Assembly: GCA_017543335.1 (NCBI GenBank)
Contig: JAFYGE010000084.1
Coordinates: forward strand, 1-47,606
Direction: 5' to 3'
DNA length: 47,606 nucleotides
DNA from: Ruminococcus sp.
GTDB taxonomy: Bacteria; Bacillota; Clostridia; Oscillospirales; Ruminococcaceae
Shown: piece after piece, positions 24,489 to 31,667 of the stretch
Position numbering within the stretch: position 1 is the first letter of the stretch
Layout: every line of letters starts with the position of its first letter
Translations under genes and position numbers: made by a program
The notes under the pieces: model-generated
The model's database searches: none
The model's input: the letters and a program-made list of their open reading frames with translations, nothing else
Told to the model about the DNA's origin: nothing

Positions 24489-24704
24489 GAGAATTAGGTG
24501 AATATATGAGAAGGAAGGAGGTTGCAGCCGTCGGTGAATTTTTTAGCGGGTCTTTGCTTTTAGCATCAGATTTTAAATTGTATTTTAGAGAAAACTAAAA
24601 CACTAAAATGGTGAGGGACTGATAACACATATTCGTTATACAGCGGTTTCATCTTAAACAATAGGATCCGCCGCACAGGAGAGGTGCGGCATTTGTATTT
24701 TTGG
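24489..24704 (+). ncRNA. Candidate structured small RNA, about 215 nt
   Basis: A perfect promoter is followed about 210 bp later by an intrinsic terminator (GCCGCAC 24670-24676, GTGCGGC 24684-24690, then ATTTGTATTTTT). The only ORF inside is a 30-codon frame from ATG 24507 with no well-placed ribosome site and no recognisable product. Purine-rich and G/U-rich blocks (AAGGAAGGAGGTTGCAGCC, GGTGAGGGACTGATAACAC) look like RNA rather than protein sequence. This suggests a stable ncRNA of the 6S or raiA class size, but I cannot match it to a family from memory. The start is estimated from the promoter. Confidence 0.5.
24670..24704 (+). terminator. Terminator of orphan unit
   Basis: A 7-bp G/C stem with a 7-nt loop is followed by a U-rich tail. 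Confidence 0.75.
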
Positions 24705-24748
24705 AGAATATTTCTCTGTTCGCAGTAATATCAATGCTTAAAACGTGA

Positions 24749-24841
24749 ATGGCGATCTTATTTTTAATTGTGGGACTGGTCCTGATTCATTGGGGATTGC
24801 TCGGATCATACTTTATTTTCAGTAAAAAATCCAGAAATTGA
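24749..24841 (+). CDS. Possible 30-aa single-helix membrane peptide
   Basis: This short frame encodes MAILFLIVGLVLIHWGLL followed by GSYFIFSKKSRN: one clean hydrophobic helix (about 2-24) and a positively charged end, the composition of a real small membrane protein. It lies between the orphan terminator and the XRE gene, ending 33 bases before the latter's start. Against it, there is no clear ribosome site upstream of ATG 24749. It is reported as a possibility only. Confidence 0.3.
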   Translation: MAILFLIVGLVLIHWGLLGSYFIFSKKSRN

Positions 24842-24874
24842 TCATTAATTAAAATCTGTCGGGAGATGTAAAAA

Positions 24875-25213
24875 ATGAAAGACTACAGCAGAATTAGAGT
24901 GCTTCGTGAAGACGCAGCACTCACACAGAAACAGGTCGCATTAAATCTAAGTATGCACCTTACACAGTATCGCAGATACGAGTGCGGAGAGAGTGAAGTT
25001 CCGCTTCACATCGCAATCAGACTTGCAAGACTATATAATGTTTCGCTTGATTATATAGCAGGTATCTCTGATGACAAGAGAGGTCTCACTCGTTCTGCAT
25101 TAACTGACGGAGAAACAAGATTGGTAAAAAGCTATCGCAATCTTGACAGGATCGATCAGGGACGTCTGCTTGAAAGAGCAGCCGCTCTTGAAGAAACACA
25201 TTACAAAGCTTAA
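24875..25213 (+). CDS. XRE-family transcriptional regulator
   Basis: This 112-aa protein has an N-terminal Cro/C1-type helix-turn-helix (about 5-62): RVLREDAALTQKQVALNLSM, YRRYECGESEVPLHIAIRLARLY and the family-typical VSLDYIAGISDDKRG. The C-terminal 45 residues (ETRLVKSYRNLDRIDQGRLL) resemble the helical extension common in small XRE regulators. GGGAG lies upstream of ATG 24875. Its targets are unknown. A terminator follows. Confidence 0.85.
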   Translation: MKDYSRIRVLREDAALTQKQVALNLSMHLTQYRRYECGESEVPLHIAIRLARLYNVSLDYIAGISDDKRGLTRSALTDGETRLVKSYRNLDRIDQGRLLERAAALEETHYKA

Positions 25214-25249
25214 AATCCATAATATGAGTGACATAATTTAAGTGATGTG

Positions 25250-25287
25250 AAGCCGCTTTTGATAACAGCATCAAAGGCGGCTTTTCG
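25250..25287 (+). terminator. Terminator of XRE gene
   Basis: A 14-bp stem with one G-U pair (AAGCCGCTTTTGAT / ATCAAAGGCGGCTT) is followed by TTCG. Confidence 0.75.
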
Positions 25288-25376
25288 TATGATAGACTTT
25301 ATCGGGTATTTTTTGTCTTATAGACCCATAATTTTTATAAAGGCTGAATTTGGCTGTAAATAGGCAATGCAACGGG

Positions 25377-25406
25377 TGTTAACGCAATTGTTAATGTGCG
25401 TTGACA
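25377..25406. promoter_or_regulatory. Inverted repeat overlapping a -35 element
   Basis: TGTTAACGCA (25377-25386) and TGCGTTGACA (25397-25406) form a 10-bp inverted repeat with one mismatch and a 10-bp spacer. The right arm contains a perfect TTGACA -35 (25401-25406), but the -10 at the right distance (GGTAGA) is poor. It is a candidate operator for the XRE gene at 25523. The rest of 25290-25520 shows nothing I can name. Confidence 0.4.
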
Positions 25407-25522
25407 GATTGTCTGCGTCAGTTGGTAGACTTCTCAGAGCTAAAATGTTACTATGTATTTATCAAAGGACCGTATCACGAAAATCGGTTCTATTGAAAAA
25501 TGTGTAAAGGCAGGAATTAAAA

Positions 25523-25912
25523 ATGGAGTTCAATAACAAATTGTATGACCTTCGTAAACAAAAAGGTTTTTCACAGGAGGAGCTTGCTAATCGCTTGAAT
25601 GTTTCGAGACAGACTGTTTCAAAATGGGAAGTAGGGGACTCTACACCCGATTTGGAAAAGCTTGTCGCTATAAGTGACCTTTTTGAAATATCTCTGGACG
25701 AGTTAGTATTGGACAAAGCTGCGGTCAGCTCTGAGGAAACTTCTTCAAAGTCAGAAGTGTTAAGCGAACTTAAAGAAAAACTATTAACTGACGAAAATAA
25801 AAAGCGTGCTAAAAAAGGATTCAAGATAGCCGGTATAATATTGGGAGTACTTGTTTTAGCGGATGTGATCTCTATGGTGATCTACTTCAGCATAAACGGA
25901 TTCCCGAACTAA
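25523..25912 (+). CDS. XRE regulator with C-terminal membrane helix
   Basis: In this 129-aa protein, residues 1-62 are a Cro/C1-type helix-turn-helix (LYDLRKQKGFSQEELANRLN, SRQTVSKWEVGDSTPDL, DLFEISLDELV). After a charged linker (KLKEKLLTDENKKRAKKG-type), one membrane helix (about 98-122: IAGIILGVLVLADVISMVIYF) closes the protein. The membrane-anchored layout is common in Firmicutes XRE proteins that may sense envelope state. A weak AGGCAGGA site precedes ATG 25523, and a dyad upstream could be an autoregulatory operator. Confidence 0.85.
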   Translation: MEFNNKLYDLRKQKGFSQEELANRLNVSRQTVSKWEVGDSTPDLEKLVAISDLFEISLDELVLDKAAVSSEETSSKSEVLSELKEKLLTDENKKRAKKGFKIAGIILGVLVLADVISMVIYFSINGFPN

Positions 25913-25937
25913 GTCTATGACGTATAGGTATATACAA

Positions 25938-25972
25938 AAGCTCCGGAGAACTTTTCATTCTCCGGAGCTTAT
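25938..25972. terminator. Bidirectional terminator
   Basis: A 13-bp perfect stem (AAGCTCCGGAGAA / TTCTCCGGAGCTT) with a 7-nt loop separates the convergent XRE and aminotransferase genes. Confidence 0.85.
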
Positions 25973-25977
25973 TTTTA

Positions 25978-27252
25978 TTATTCAGAAAGCATTTTTTCTG
26001 CACTTGCAAGCTTGACACATATAACGAAAAGTTCCAAAGCCTTTGCAAGATCCTCTATCGGAGGATATGTAGGTGCGATACGGATGTTCTTGTCATCAGG
26101 ATCGATTCCGTATGGGAATGTTGCACCTGCACCTGTAAGTGTAACTCCAGCCTCGCTGCAAAGCTGTACTATTCTCTTTGCACAGCCGTTCATTGCATCG
26201 AAAGAGATGAAGTAACCGCCCTCAGGCTCGGTCCATGAACCAATGCCCAGCGGAGCTATCTCCTTTTTGAGGACATCACATACAAGCTTGAATTTAGGAG
26301 CTATTATATTCATGTGCTTTTTCATATGCTCGCACATATTTGCAAATGTTCCGAAATATTTTACATGGCGGAACTGGTTCATCTTATCATAGCTGATAAT
26401 GCTTATTCCAAGAGCTTTTTTAAGGTCATCGATATTTCTCTTGCTTGCTCCCATAACTGCAACTCCGGCACCTGGGAATGTTATTTTTGAAGTAGAGCCG
26501 AATATATAAACTATGTCCTCGTTGCCGACCTTCTTTGCCTCGTCAAGGATGTTGAGTATAGGCTTAGGGGATTCTGTGAGGTGGTGGATACAGTAAGCGT
26601 TATCCCAGAATATTCTGAAATCCTTAGCAGCAGGTTTGAGTGCAGCAAAACGCTTTACAGTTTCGTCGCTGTAGGATATGCCCTGCGGATTTGAATACTG
26701 AGGAACACACCAGATGCCCTTTATTGAATCGTCCTCGGCAACAAGCTTTTCGATCATATCCATATCAGGACCTGTTGGAGTCATAGGAATATTTATCATT
26801 TCAAAGCCGAAGAATTCAGTTACTTTAAAATGTCTGTCGTAACCCGGTACAGGACAAAGGAACTTGAGCTTTCCGCTCTGTGACCACGGTGTTCCTCCGA
26901 GAACGCCCTTATTATATGCTAACTGTACTGCGAAGTACATTGCGTTAAGGCTTGAGTTACCGAAAATGATTATCTCGTCATTATTAACACCGATCATATC
27001 AGAGAAGAACTCTTTAGCCTCCGGAATACCGTCGAGAAGACCGTAGTTACGAACATCATTGCCGCTTTCACTCATAAACTTTCCGTCGTCAAACACATTG
27101 AGCATATCCAGACTGAGATCAAGCTGTTCTTTACACGGATTACCTCTGGACATATTCAAACAAAGACCCTGTGCTTTAAAGTCGTTATAAAGAGCCTCGG
27201 TCTCGTTTTTAAAGCTTATAAGCTGCTCCTTTGACATTTCTGATAAATTCAT
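25978..27252 (-). CDS. Aspartate aminotransferase, class Ic type
   Basis: This 424-aa PLP-dependent fold-type I aminotransferase belongs to the Asp_aminotransf (PF12897-like) group rather than classical AspC. Typical features are NMSRGNPCKEQLDLS, RNYGLLDGIPEAKEFF, CVPQYSNPQG, WDNAYCIHHL, the PLP-lysine segment FGSTSKITFPGAGVAV, and the C-terminal RIAPTYPP. It likely interconverts aspartate and oxaloacetate. ATG 27252 is preceded by AGGTGAGG; the upstream in-frame Mets at 27318 and 27309 lack a site and overlap the promoter. It is monocistronic. Confidence 0.88.
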   Translation of the reverse strand: MNLSEMSKEQLISFKNETEALYNDFKAQGLCLNMSRGNPCKEQLDLSLDMLNVFDDGKFMSESGNDVRNYGLLDGIPEAKEFFSDMIGVNNDEIIIFGNSSLNAMYFAVQLAYNKGVLGGTPWSQSGKLKFLCPVPGYDRHFKVTEFFGFEMINIPMTPTGPDMDMIEKLVAEDDSIKGIWCVPQYSNPQGISYSDETVKRFAALKPAAKDFRIFWDNAYCIHHLTESPKPILNILDEAKKVGNEDIVYIFGSTSKITFPGAGVAVMGASKRNIDDLKKALGISIISYDKMNQFRHVKYFGTFANMCEHMKKHMNIIAPKFKLVCDVLKKEIAPLGIGSWTEPEGGYFISFDAMNGCAKRIVQLCSEAGVTLTGAGATFPYGIDPDDKNIRIAPTYPPIEDLAKALELFVICVKLASAEKMLSE

Positions 27253-27299
27253 TTCAGGAACCTCACCTTTCAAGATTTTGATAATTTTTTGCCAAATAA

Positions 27300-27328
27300 A
27301 GTATAGCATAGCGTTCAAATTTTTTCAA
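27300..27328 (-). promoter_or_regulatory. Promoter of aminotransferase gene
   Basis: On the minus strand, TTGAAA (27328-27323) and TATACT (27305-27300) are 17 bp apart. Confidence 0.6.
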
Positions 27329-27476
27329 GTGACAATATAACAAATATTGGACTAACAAAAGCAGTTTTTTTAGTGTTTTCGGCTTAAATGAGTATAAAAT
27401 AAAAGATTTGTATGTTGAAATTGCTATATATGGCTTGCATTAATTGTGCTTATGCAACAAAAATAAACACAAATCA

Positions 27477-27505
27477 TTGACAAAAGAAAGCGAATTTGAT
27501 ATAAT
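27477..27505 (+). promoter_or_regulatory. Promoter of dockerin-transglutaminase gene
   Basis: TTGACA (27477-27482) and TATAAT (27500-27505) are 17 bp apart. Confidence 0.8.
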
Positions 27506-27583
27506 ACTTGTAGGTATATAAATTATAGATACAAATATATGAGGGAATTAGGGAATAATTTACTTCAAACGGAGGTATTCATT

Positions 27584-29044
27584 ATGAAAAAATTATTCTC
27601 ATCATTCATTTCTGTTGTTACGTCAACACTTATTTCTGCCGGCTCAGTTATACCTGTTATGTCTATGGCAGAATATCAGTCAAGCGAGGAAAACTATGTT
27701 GAATCCGGATACATTTTCGGCGATTCAAATGTAAGCTTCCTCTCGAATTTTAAGGATGGATCATACAACTACGGTGAATTTCTTGACGCAAACAACTCAG
27801 CAGTCTATACTGAAATGGTAAAGTTACTCACTCCATCTATCGATACGGTTACGATAAAATTACCGGAACCTATCACAATATCCCTTTCTACAGGCAGTTT
27901 TTCATCTATGACTGATGCAGACAGAGAGATATACGAGGATGCCTTGATGAGTGCCTGCCGCTCCGGTATTGACTCTGCACTTTTTGATCTCCCTGAATTG
28001 TTCTGGCTTGACCTTGCCGAGACTTCTGTTGGTTCAATTAACTCCAGCAAAAGAAACTGGCGTACAGGAAAGTATGATGTCACGTTAACAAGCATTTCCT
28101 TTACACCAATGTACTATGAGAATTTCGGTTCTATGGAATCGGTCATTGAGTATAAGGAAAAGCTTTCTGATGCTGTAGAGAATTTCCCCGTTGAGGGAGA
28201 AACTCGTTACGAGCAATTAAAAAGTATACATGATTATATATGTAAATTTACATATTACGATGTTAATTCTCCGTTCTACAGCTCACCTATAGGTTCTCTT
28301 GTAGAACCGGGATCAGTCTGCGAGGGCTATGCGGAAGCATTTAAGCTCATGTGCGACAAACTCAATATACCATGTGTTGAGATAATCGGTAACTTCAATG
28401 AAGATAATACTGAGGCTCATATGTGGAACTATGTCCAGATGGATGACGGAAAATGGTACGGAGTCGATGTTACTTGGGACGATACCGATAATCTGTACGG
28501 TCAGGAGCTTAAATATACCTATTTCCTCAAAGGCTCAAAAACTCTTTCTGTAAATCATACTCCGGCTGATGTGTACTTCTATACTAATATGATATATCCT
28601 GAACTCTCAGCCGATGACTACGATCCTTCTTCTTCTGTTGTGTCGACTACTACATCTGCAACAACTTCAAAAACTACTACCACTACTACAACTTCTAAAA
28701 CAACCAAATCAACAACTTCAACTTCAAAAACTACCAAGACTCAGACAACTACCTCAACTGCTTCTTCAACTACCACTAAAAAGACTACTACTTCTACACA
28801 AACAGAGGTTATTCCTACAACTACAGTAACAGAGCCTATCACTCCGCCTTTGCCGTTAGATGTTAAAGGCGATGTAAACAAGGACGGTGAACTCAATATT
28901 GCTGATCTTGTTTACTGTTCAAGAGCCGTTCTTTGTAAAGTTGAACTGACCGCTTCCTGCGATGTCGATGAAGACGGACGCATTGATTCGTTCGACGTTG
29001 CTTTGCTAAGACGTCTTATTATAAAACTTACAGTAAAAAAGTAA
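27584..29044 (+). CDS. Secreted transglutaminase-like protein with C-terminal dockerin
   Basis: This is a 486-aa exported protein. The N-terminal signal peptide (MKKLFSSFISVVTSTLISAG...) supports the start at 27584, which has GGAGG upstream; the earlier in-frame ATG at 27539 does not. A transglutaminase-like cysteine-protease fold (about 190-330) has a complete triad: Cys246 (GSVCEGYAEAF), His279 (AHMWNYV) and Asp295 (GVDVTWDD). A Thr/Ser/Lys-rich linker (about 350-420) leads to a dockerin module (about 425-486) with two calcium loops, DVNKDGELNIAD and DVDEDGRIDSFD. It is probably displayed on a cohesin scaffold; the substrate is unknown. Confidence 0.85.
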   Translation: MKKLFSSFISVVTSTLISAGSVIPVMSMAEYQSSEENYVESGYIFGDSNVSFLSNFKDGSYNYGEFLDANNSAVYTEMVKLLTPSIDTVTIKLPEPITISLSTGSFSSMTDADREIYEDALMSACRSGIDSALFDLPELFWLDLAETSVGSINSSKRNWRTGKYDVTLTSISFTPMYYENFGSMESVIEYKEKLSDAVENFPVEGETRYEQLKSIHDYICKFTYYDVNSPFYSSPIGSLVEPGSVCEGYAEAFKLMCDKLNIPCVEIIGNFNEDNTEAHMWNYVQMDDGKWYGVDVTWDDTDNLYGQELKYTYFLKGSKTLSVNHTPADVYFYTNMIYPELSADDYDPSSSVVSTTTSATTSKTTTTTTTSKTTKSTTSTSKTTKTQTTTSTASSTTTKKTTTSTQTEVIPTTTVTEPITPPLPLDVKGDVNKDGELNIADLVYCSRAVLCKVELTASCDVDEDGRIDSFDVALLRRLIIKLTVKK

Positions 29045-29060
29045 ATATTCTCTGATTATT

Positions 29061-29096
29061 AAAGCTTCCTGTCCGCTAAGGTCAGGGAGCTTTTTG
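29061..29096 (+). terminator. Terminator of dockerin-transglutaminase gene
   Basis: An 11-bp stem with one G-U pair (AAAGCTTCCTG / CAGGGAGCTTT) is followed by TT. Confidence 0.75.
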
Positions 29097-29143
29097 ACTT
29101 ATTTAAACGTAAAAATAATGTAATTGATGTATTAAGTAAATAG

Positions 29144-29172
29144 TTGACAAACACAATTTAAGGTGATATAAT
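29144..29172 (+). promoter_or_regulatory. Promoter of the XRE-cupin-synthetase gene
   Basis: TTGACA (29144-29149) and TATAAT (29167-29172) are 17 bp apart, giving a leader of about 85 nt. Confidence 0.8.
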
Positions 29173-29264
29173 TACAATTATGTAAGCATAGGCTATCGTT
29201 TACTAAATGTATAAATTACGATGCAAAATTTGCCTGTAAATCTACAGAAAGGAGTAGGCTTACT

Positions 29265-31571
29265 ATGAGTAATAATTTGAATCCTGAGTTTAAGATAAGA
29301 GAGGTCGCTGAGCGAATAAAAGCCACGAGAGAATCAGTAGGTCTGACTCCGGAAGAAATGGCTGCTAAGATCGGTGTGTCTGTCTTTGAGTACAACGCTT
29401 ATGAGGGCGGAGCTAAAGATTTCAGCTTTTCATTTATTTATAAATTTGCAAATGCCTGTGGTATCGAGATCACTGACCTTATGGAAGGTGAATCTCCGCA
29501 TATCAACAGCTTCGATATAACAAGAAAAGGTGAGGGACTTCCTATCGCTCGCCGCAAAGGTCTGAGCTATCTCCGTCTTGCACCTAAATTCAGAAACAAG
29601 ATCGCTGAACCATTCCTTGTTACTATTCCTTATGTTGATGAGGAATACCGTGTTCCGCATCCTCATACTCACGAGGGTCAGGAAATGGATATAGTTATAA
29701 GCGGTCAGCTCAAAGTTCAGGTCGGTGATAACATCGAGATACTTAATGAGGGAGATTCTATTTACTACGATAGTTCTGAGCCTCATGATGAGTGGGCTGT
29801 CGGAGGCAAAGAATGTAAATTCTATGCTATCGTATGCGGTACAGCTCAGCCTCAGAAGATATTCAACCACCTTGAGCCAGTCCTCATTCCCGGTGTTACT
29901 AACTTCGACCTCGCTAATATCAAGGACCCTATTTCCGATAAATTTGTATCTGTTGAAACTGATAAGGACGGTGCTCTTACCGGTATCTCCTTCAAAAACG
30001 AGGATACTTTCAACTTCGGTTTCGATATTGTAGACGGCCTTGCCGCAAAGTGTCCTGATAAGACTGCTATGATATATGTTGCAGAAGACCTTACAGACAG
30101 AAAGTTCACTTTTGCTGAGATAAAGAAATATTCAAATATGACCGCTAATTATTTCCTTTCTAAGGGAATCAAAAAAGGCGATAAGGTCATGCTCGTACTT
30201 AAAAGACATTACCAGTTCTGGTTCTCTATAATCGCACTTCATAAGATCGGTGCAATCGTTATACCTGCTACAAATCAGCTTGTTCAGCACGACTTTACCT
30301 ACCGTTTCAAGGCTGCTGACGTAAAGGCTATCGTTTGTACAGGCGACGGTGATGTTGCTCATCAGGTCGACCTTGCTGTTGAGGAAAGCGGTATGGATAT
30401 TACCAGAATGATAGTTCACGGTGAACGTGAAGGCTGGGCTGACTTTGACAAGGAAATGGCTGGATTCAGCGATGTATTCGAGCGTCCTACCGATCCTGAA
30501 AAGCTCTCATGCGGTCACGATCCTAACCTCATGTTCTTTACATCAGGTACAACAGGCTATCCTAAGATAGCTACTCACTGCCACCTCTATGCTCTTGGTC
30601 ACTTCATAACTGCTCGTTATTGGCACAATGTTGACCCTAACGGAATCCACTTCACTATTTCCGATACAGGCTGGGGTAAAGCTCTCTGGGGAAAACTCTA
30701 CGGACAGTGGCTCAGTGAGACCTGTATCTTCGTTTACGACTTCGATCGTTTTGACGCTAATAAGATACTCCCGATGTTCAAGAAATATAATATCACAACT
30801 TTCTGTGCTCCTCCTACTATGTACCGTTTCTTTATCAAGGAAGATCTTTCAAAGTTCGACCTCAGTTCTATAAAGTACGCTACAGTCGCAGGTGAAGCTC
30901 TCAACCCTGAGGTATACAACCAGTTCCTGAAAGCTACCGGTGTTAAGCTCATGGAAGGCTTTGGTCAGACAGAAACCACACTCTCTATCGGTAACTTTGT
31001 TGGTATGACCTGTCGTCCTGGATCTATGGGTAAGCCAAGTGTACTCTATGACGTTGATATTGTTGATCCGGACGGAAATCCTGTTAAACCGGGTGAAACC
31101 GGAGAGATCATCATTCGTACTGACAAGAAAGTTCCTTGCGGACTTTTCCTCGGTTACTACAATGACGAAGAAAAGACTAAGGATGTTTGGCATGACGGCT
31201 GCTATCATACAGGTGATACTGCTTGGAAGGATGAAGACGGTTACTTCTGGTATGTTGGCCGTGTTGACGATGTTATCAAGTCATCCGGTTATCGTATCGG
31301 ACCTTTCGAGATCGAAAGTGTTATCATGGAGCTCCCTTACGTACTCGAATGTGGCGTAAGTGCTGCACCTGATCCGGTAAGAGGTCAGGTCGTAAAGGCT
31401 TCGATAGTACTCACAAAGGGTACAGTCGGCACAGAAGAACTCAAAAAGGAGATACAGAATTACGTTAAGAAGCACACAGCTCCTTACAAGTATCCAAGAA
31501 TAGTTGAGTTCCGTGACGAACTCCCTAAGACAATCAGCGGTAAGATACGCCGTGTAGCTCTTAAAGGATAA
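29265..31571 (+). CDS. XRE-cupin-acyl-CoA synthetase fusion protein
   Basis: This 768-aa protein has three modules. Residues about 10-72 form a Cro/C1 helix-turn-helix (VGLTPEEMAAKIGVSVFEYN). Residues about 115-190 form a cupin with clustered ligands (HPHTHEGQE at 132-140, His174). Residues about 245-768 form an AMP-forming acyl-CoA synthetase of the ACSM/acetyl-CoA synthetase type. The enzyme's motifs are intact: FFTSGTTGYPK (424-434), GFGQTETT, HTGDTAWKDEDG, the hinge YVGRVDDVIKSSGYRIGP, and the A10 lysine PKTISGKIRR (Lys760). XRE-cupin proteins are usually stand-alone regulators; fused to an enzyme, the cupin may sense the same organic acid. The acyl substrate cannot be deduced. AAAGGAG precedes ATG 29265. 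Confidence 0.88.
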   Translation: MSNNLNPEFKIREVAERIKATRESVGLTPEEMAAKIGVSVFEYNAYEGGAKDFSFSFIYKFANACGIEITDLMEGESPHINSFDITRKGEGLPIARRKGLSYLRLAPKFRNKIAEPFLVTIPYVDEEYRVPHPHTHEGQEMDIVISGQLKVQVGDNIEILNEGDSIYYDSSEPHDEWAVGGKECKFYAIVCGTAQPQKIFNHLEPVLIPGVTNFDLANIKDPISDKFVSVETDKDGALTGISFKNEDTFNFGFDIVDGLAAKCPDKTAMIYVAEDLTDRKFTFAEIKKYSNMTANYFLSKGIKKGDKVMLVLKRHYQFWFSIIALHKIGAIVIPATNQLVQHDFTYRFKAADVKAIVCTGDGDVAHQVDLAVEESGMDITRMIVHGEREGWADFDKEMAGFSDVFERPTDPEKLSCGHDPNLMFFTSGTTGYPKIATHCHLYALGHFITARYWHNVDPNGIHFTISDTGWGKALWGKLYGQWLSETCIFVYDFDRFDANKILPMFKKYNITTFCAPPTMYRFFIKEDLSKFDLSSIKYATVAGEALNPEVYNQFLKATGVKLMEGFGQTETTLSIGNFVGMTCRPGSMGKPSVLYDVDIVDPDGNPVKPGETGEIIIRTDKKVPCGLFLGYYNDEEKTKDVWHDGCYHTGDTAWKDEDGYFWYVGRVDDVIKSSGYRIGPFEIESVIMELPYVLECGVSAAPDPVRGQVVKASIVLTKGTVGTEELKKEIQNYVKKHTAPYKYPRIVEFRDELPKTISGKIRRVALKG

Positions 31572-31586
31572 TTAATTATGAAACGC

Positions 31587-31623
31587 AAAGCACCTCTGAT
31601 ACCTGATCGGAGGTGCTTTTTGT
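31587..31623 (+). terminator. Terminator of the fusion gene
   Basis: A 14-bp stem with one G-U pair and a 5-nt loop is followed by TTTTT. Confidence 0.85.
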
Positions 31624-31633
31624 GCATATAAAA

Positions 31634-31661
31634 ACTCTCCGAGAGTTTTCCCTCGGAGAGT
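31634..31661 (-). terminator. Terminator of EF-G-like gene
   Basis: ACTCTCCGAG (31634-31643) and CTCGGAGAGT (31652-31661) form a 10-bp stem, with TTTT on the minus strand 3' side. Confidence 0.75.
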
Positions 31662-31667
31662 AATTTT

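Noticed and set aside
24489-24704. 6S RNA, SRP RNA or tmRNA
   Set aside because: No pairing of 5' and 3' ends as in 6S RNA, no SRP Alu/tetraloop consensus and no tag-peptide frame were visible; left as an unassigned ncRNA.
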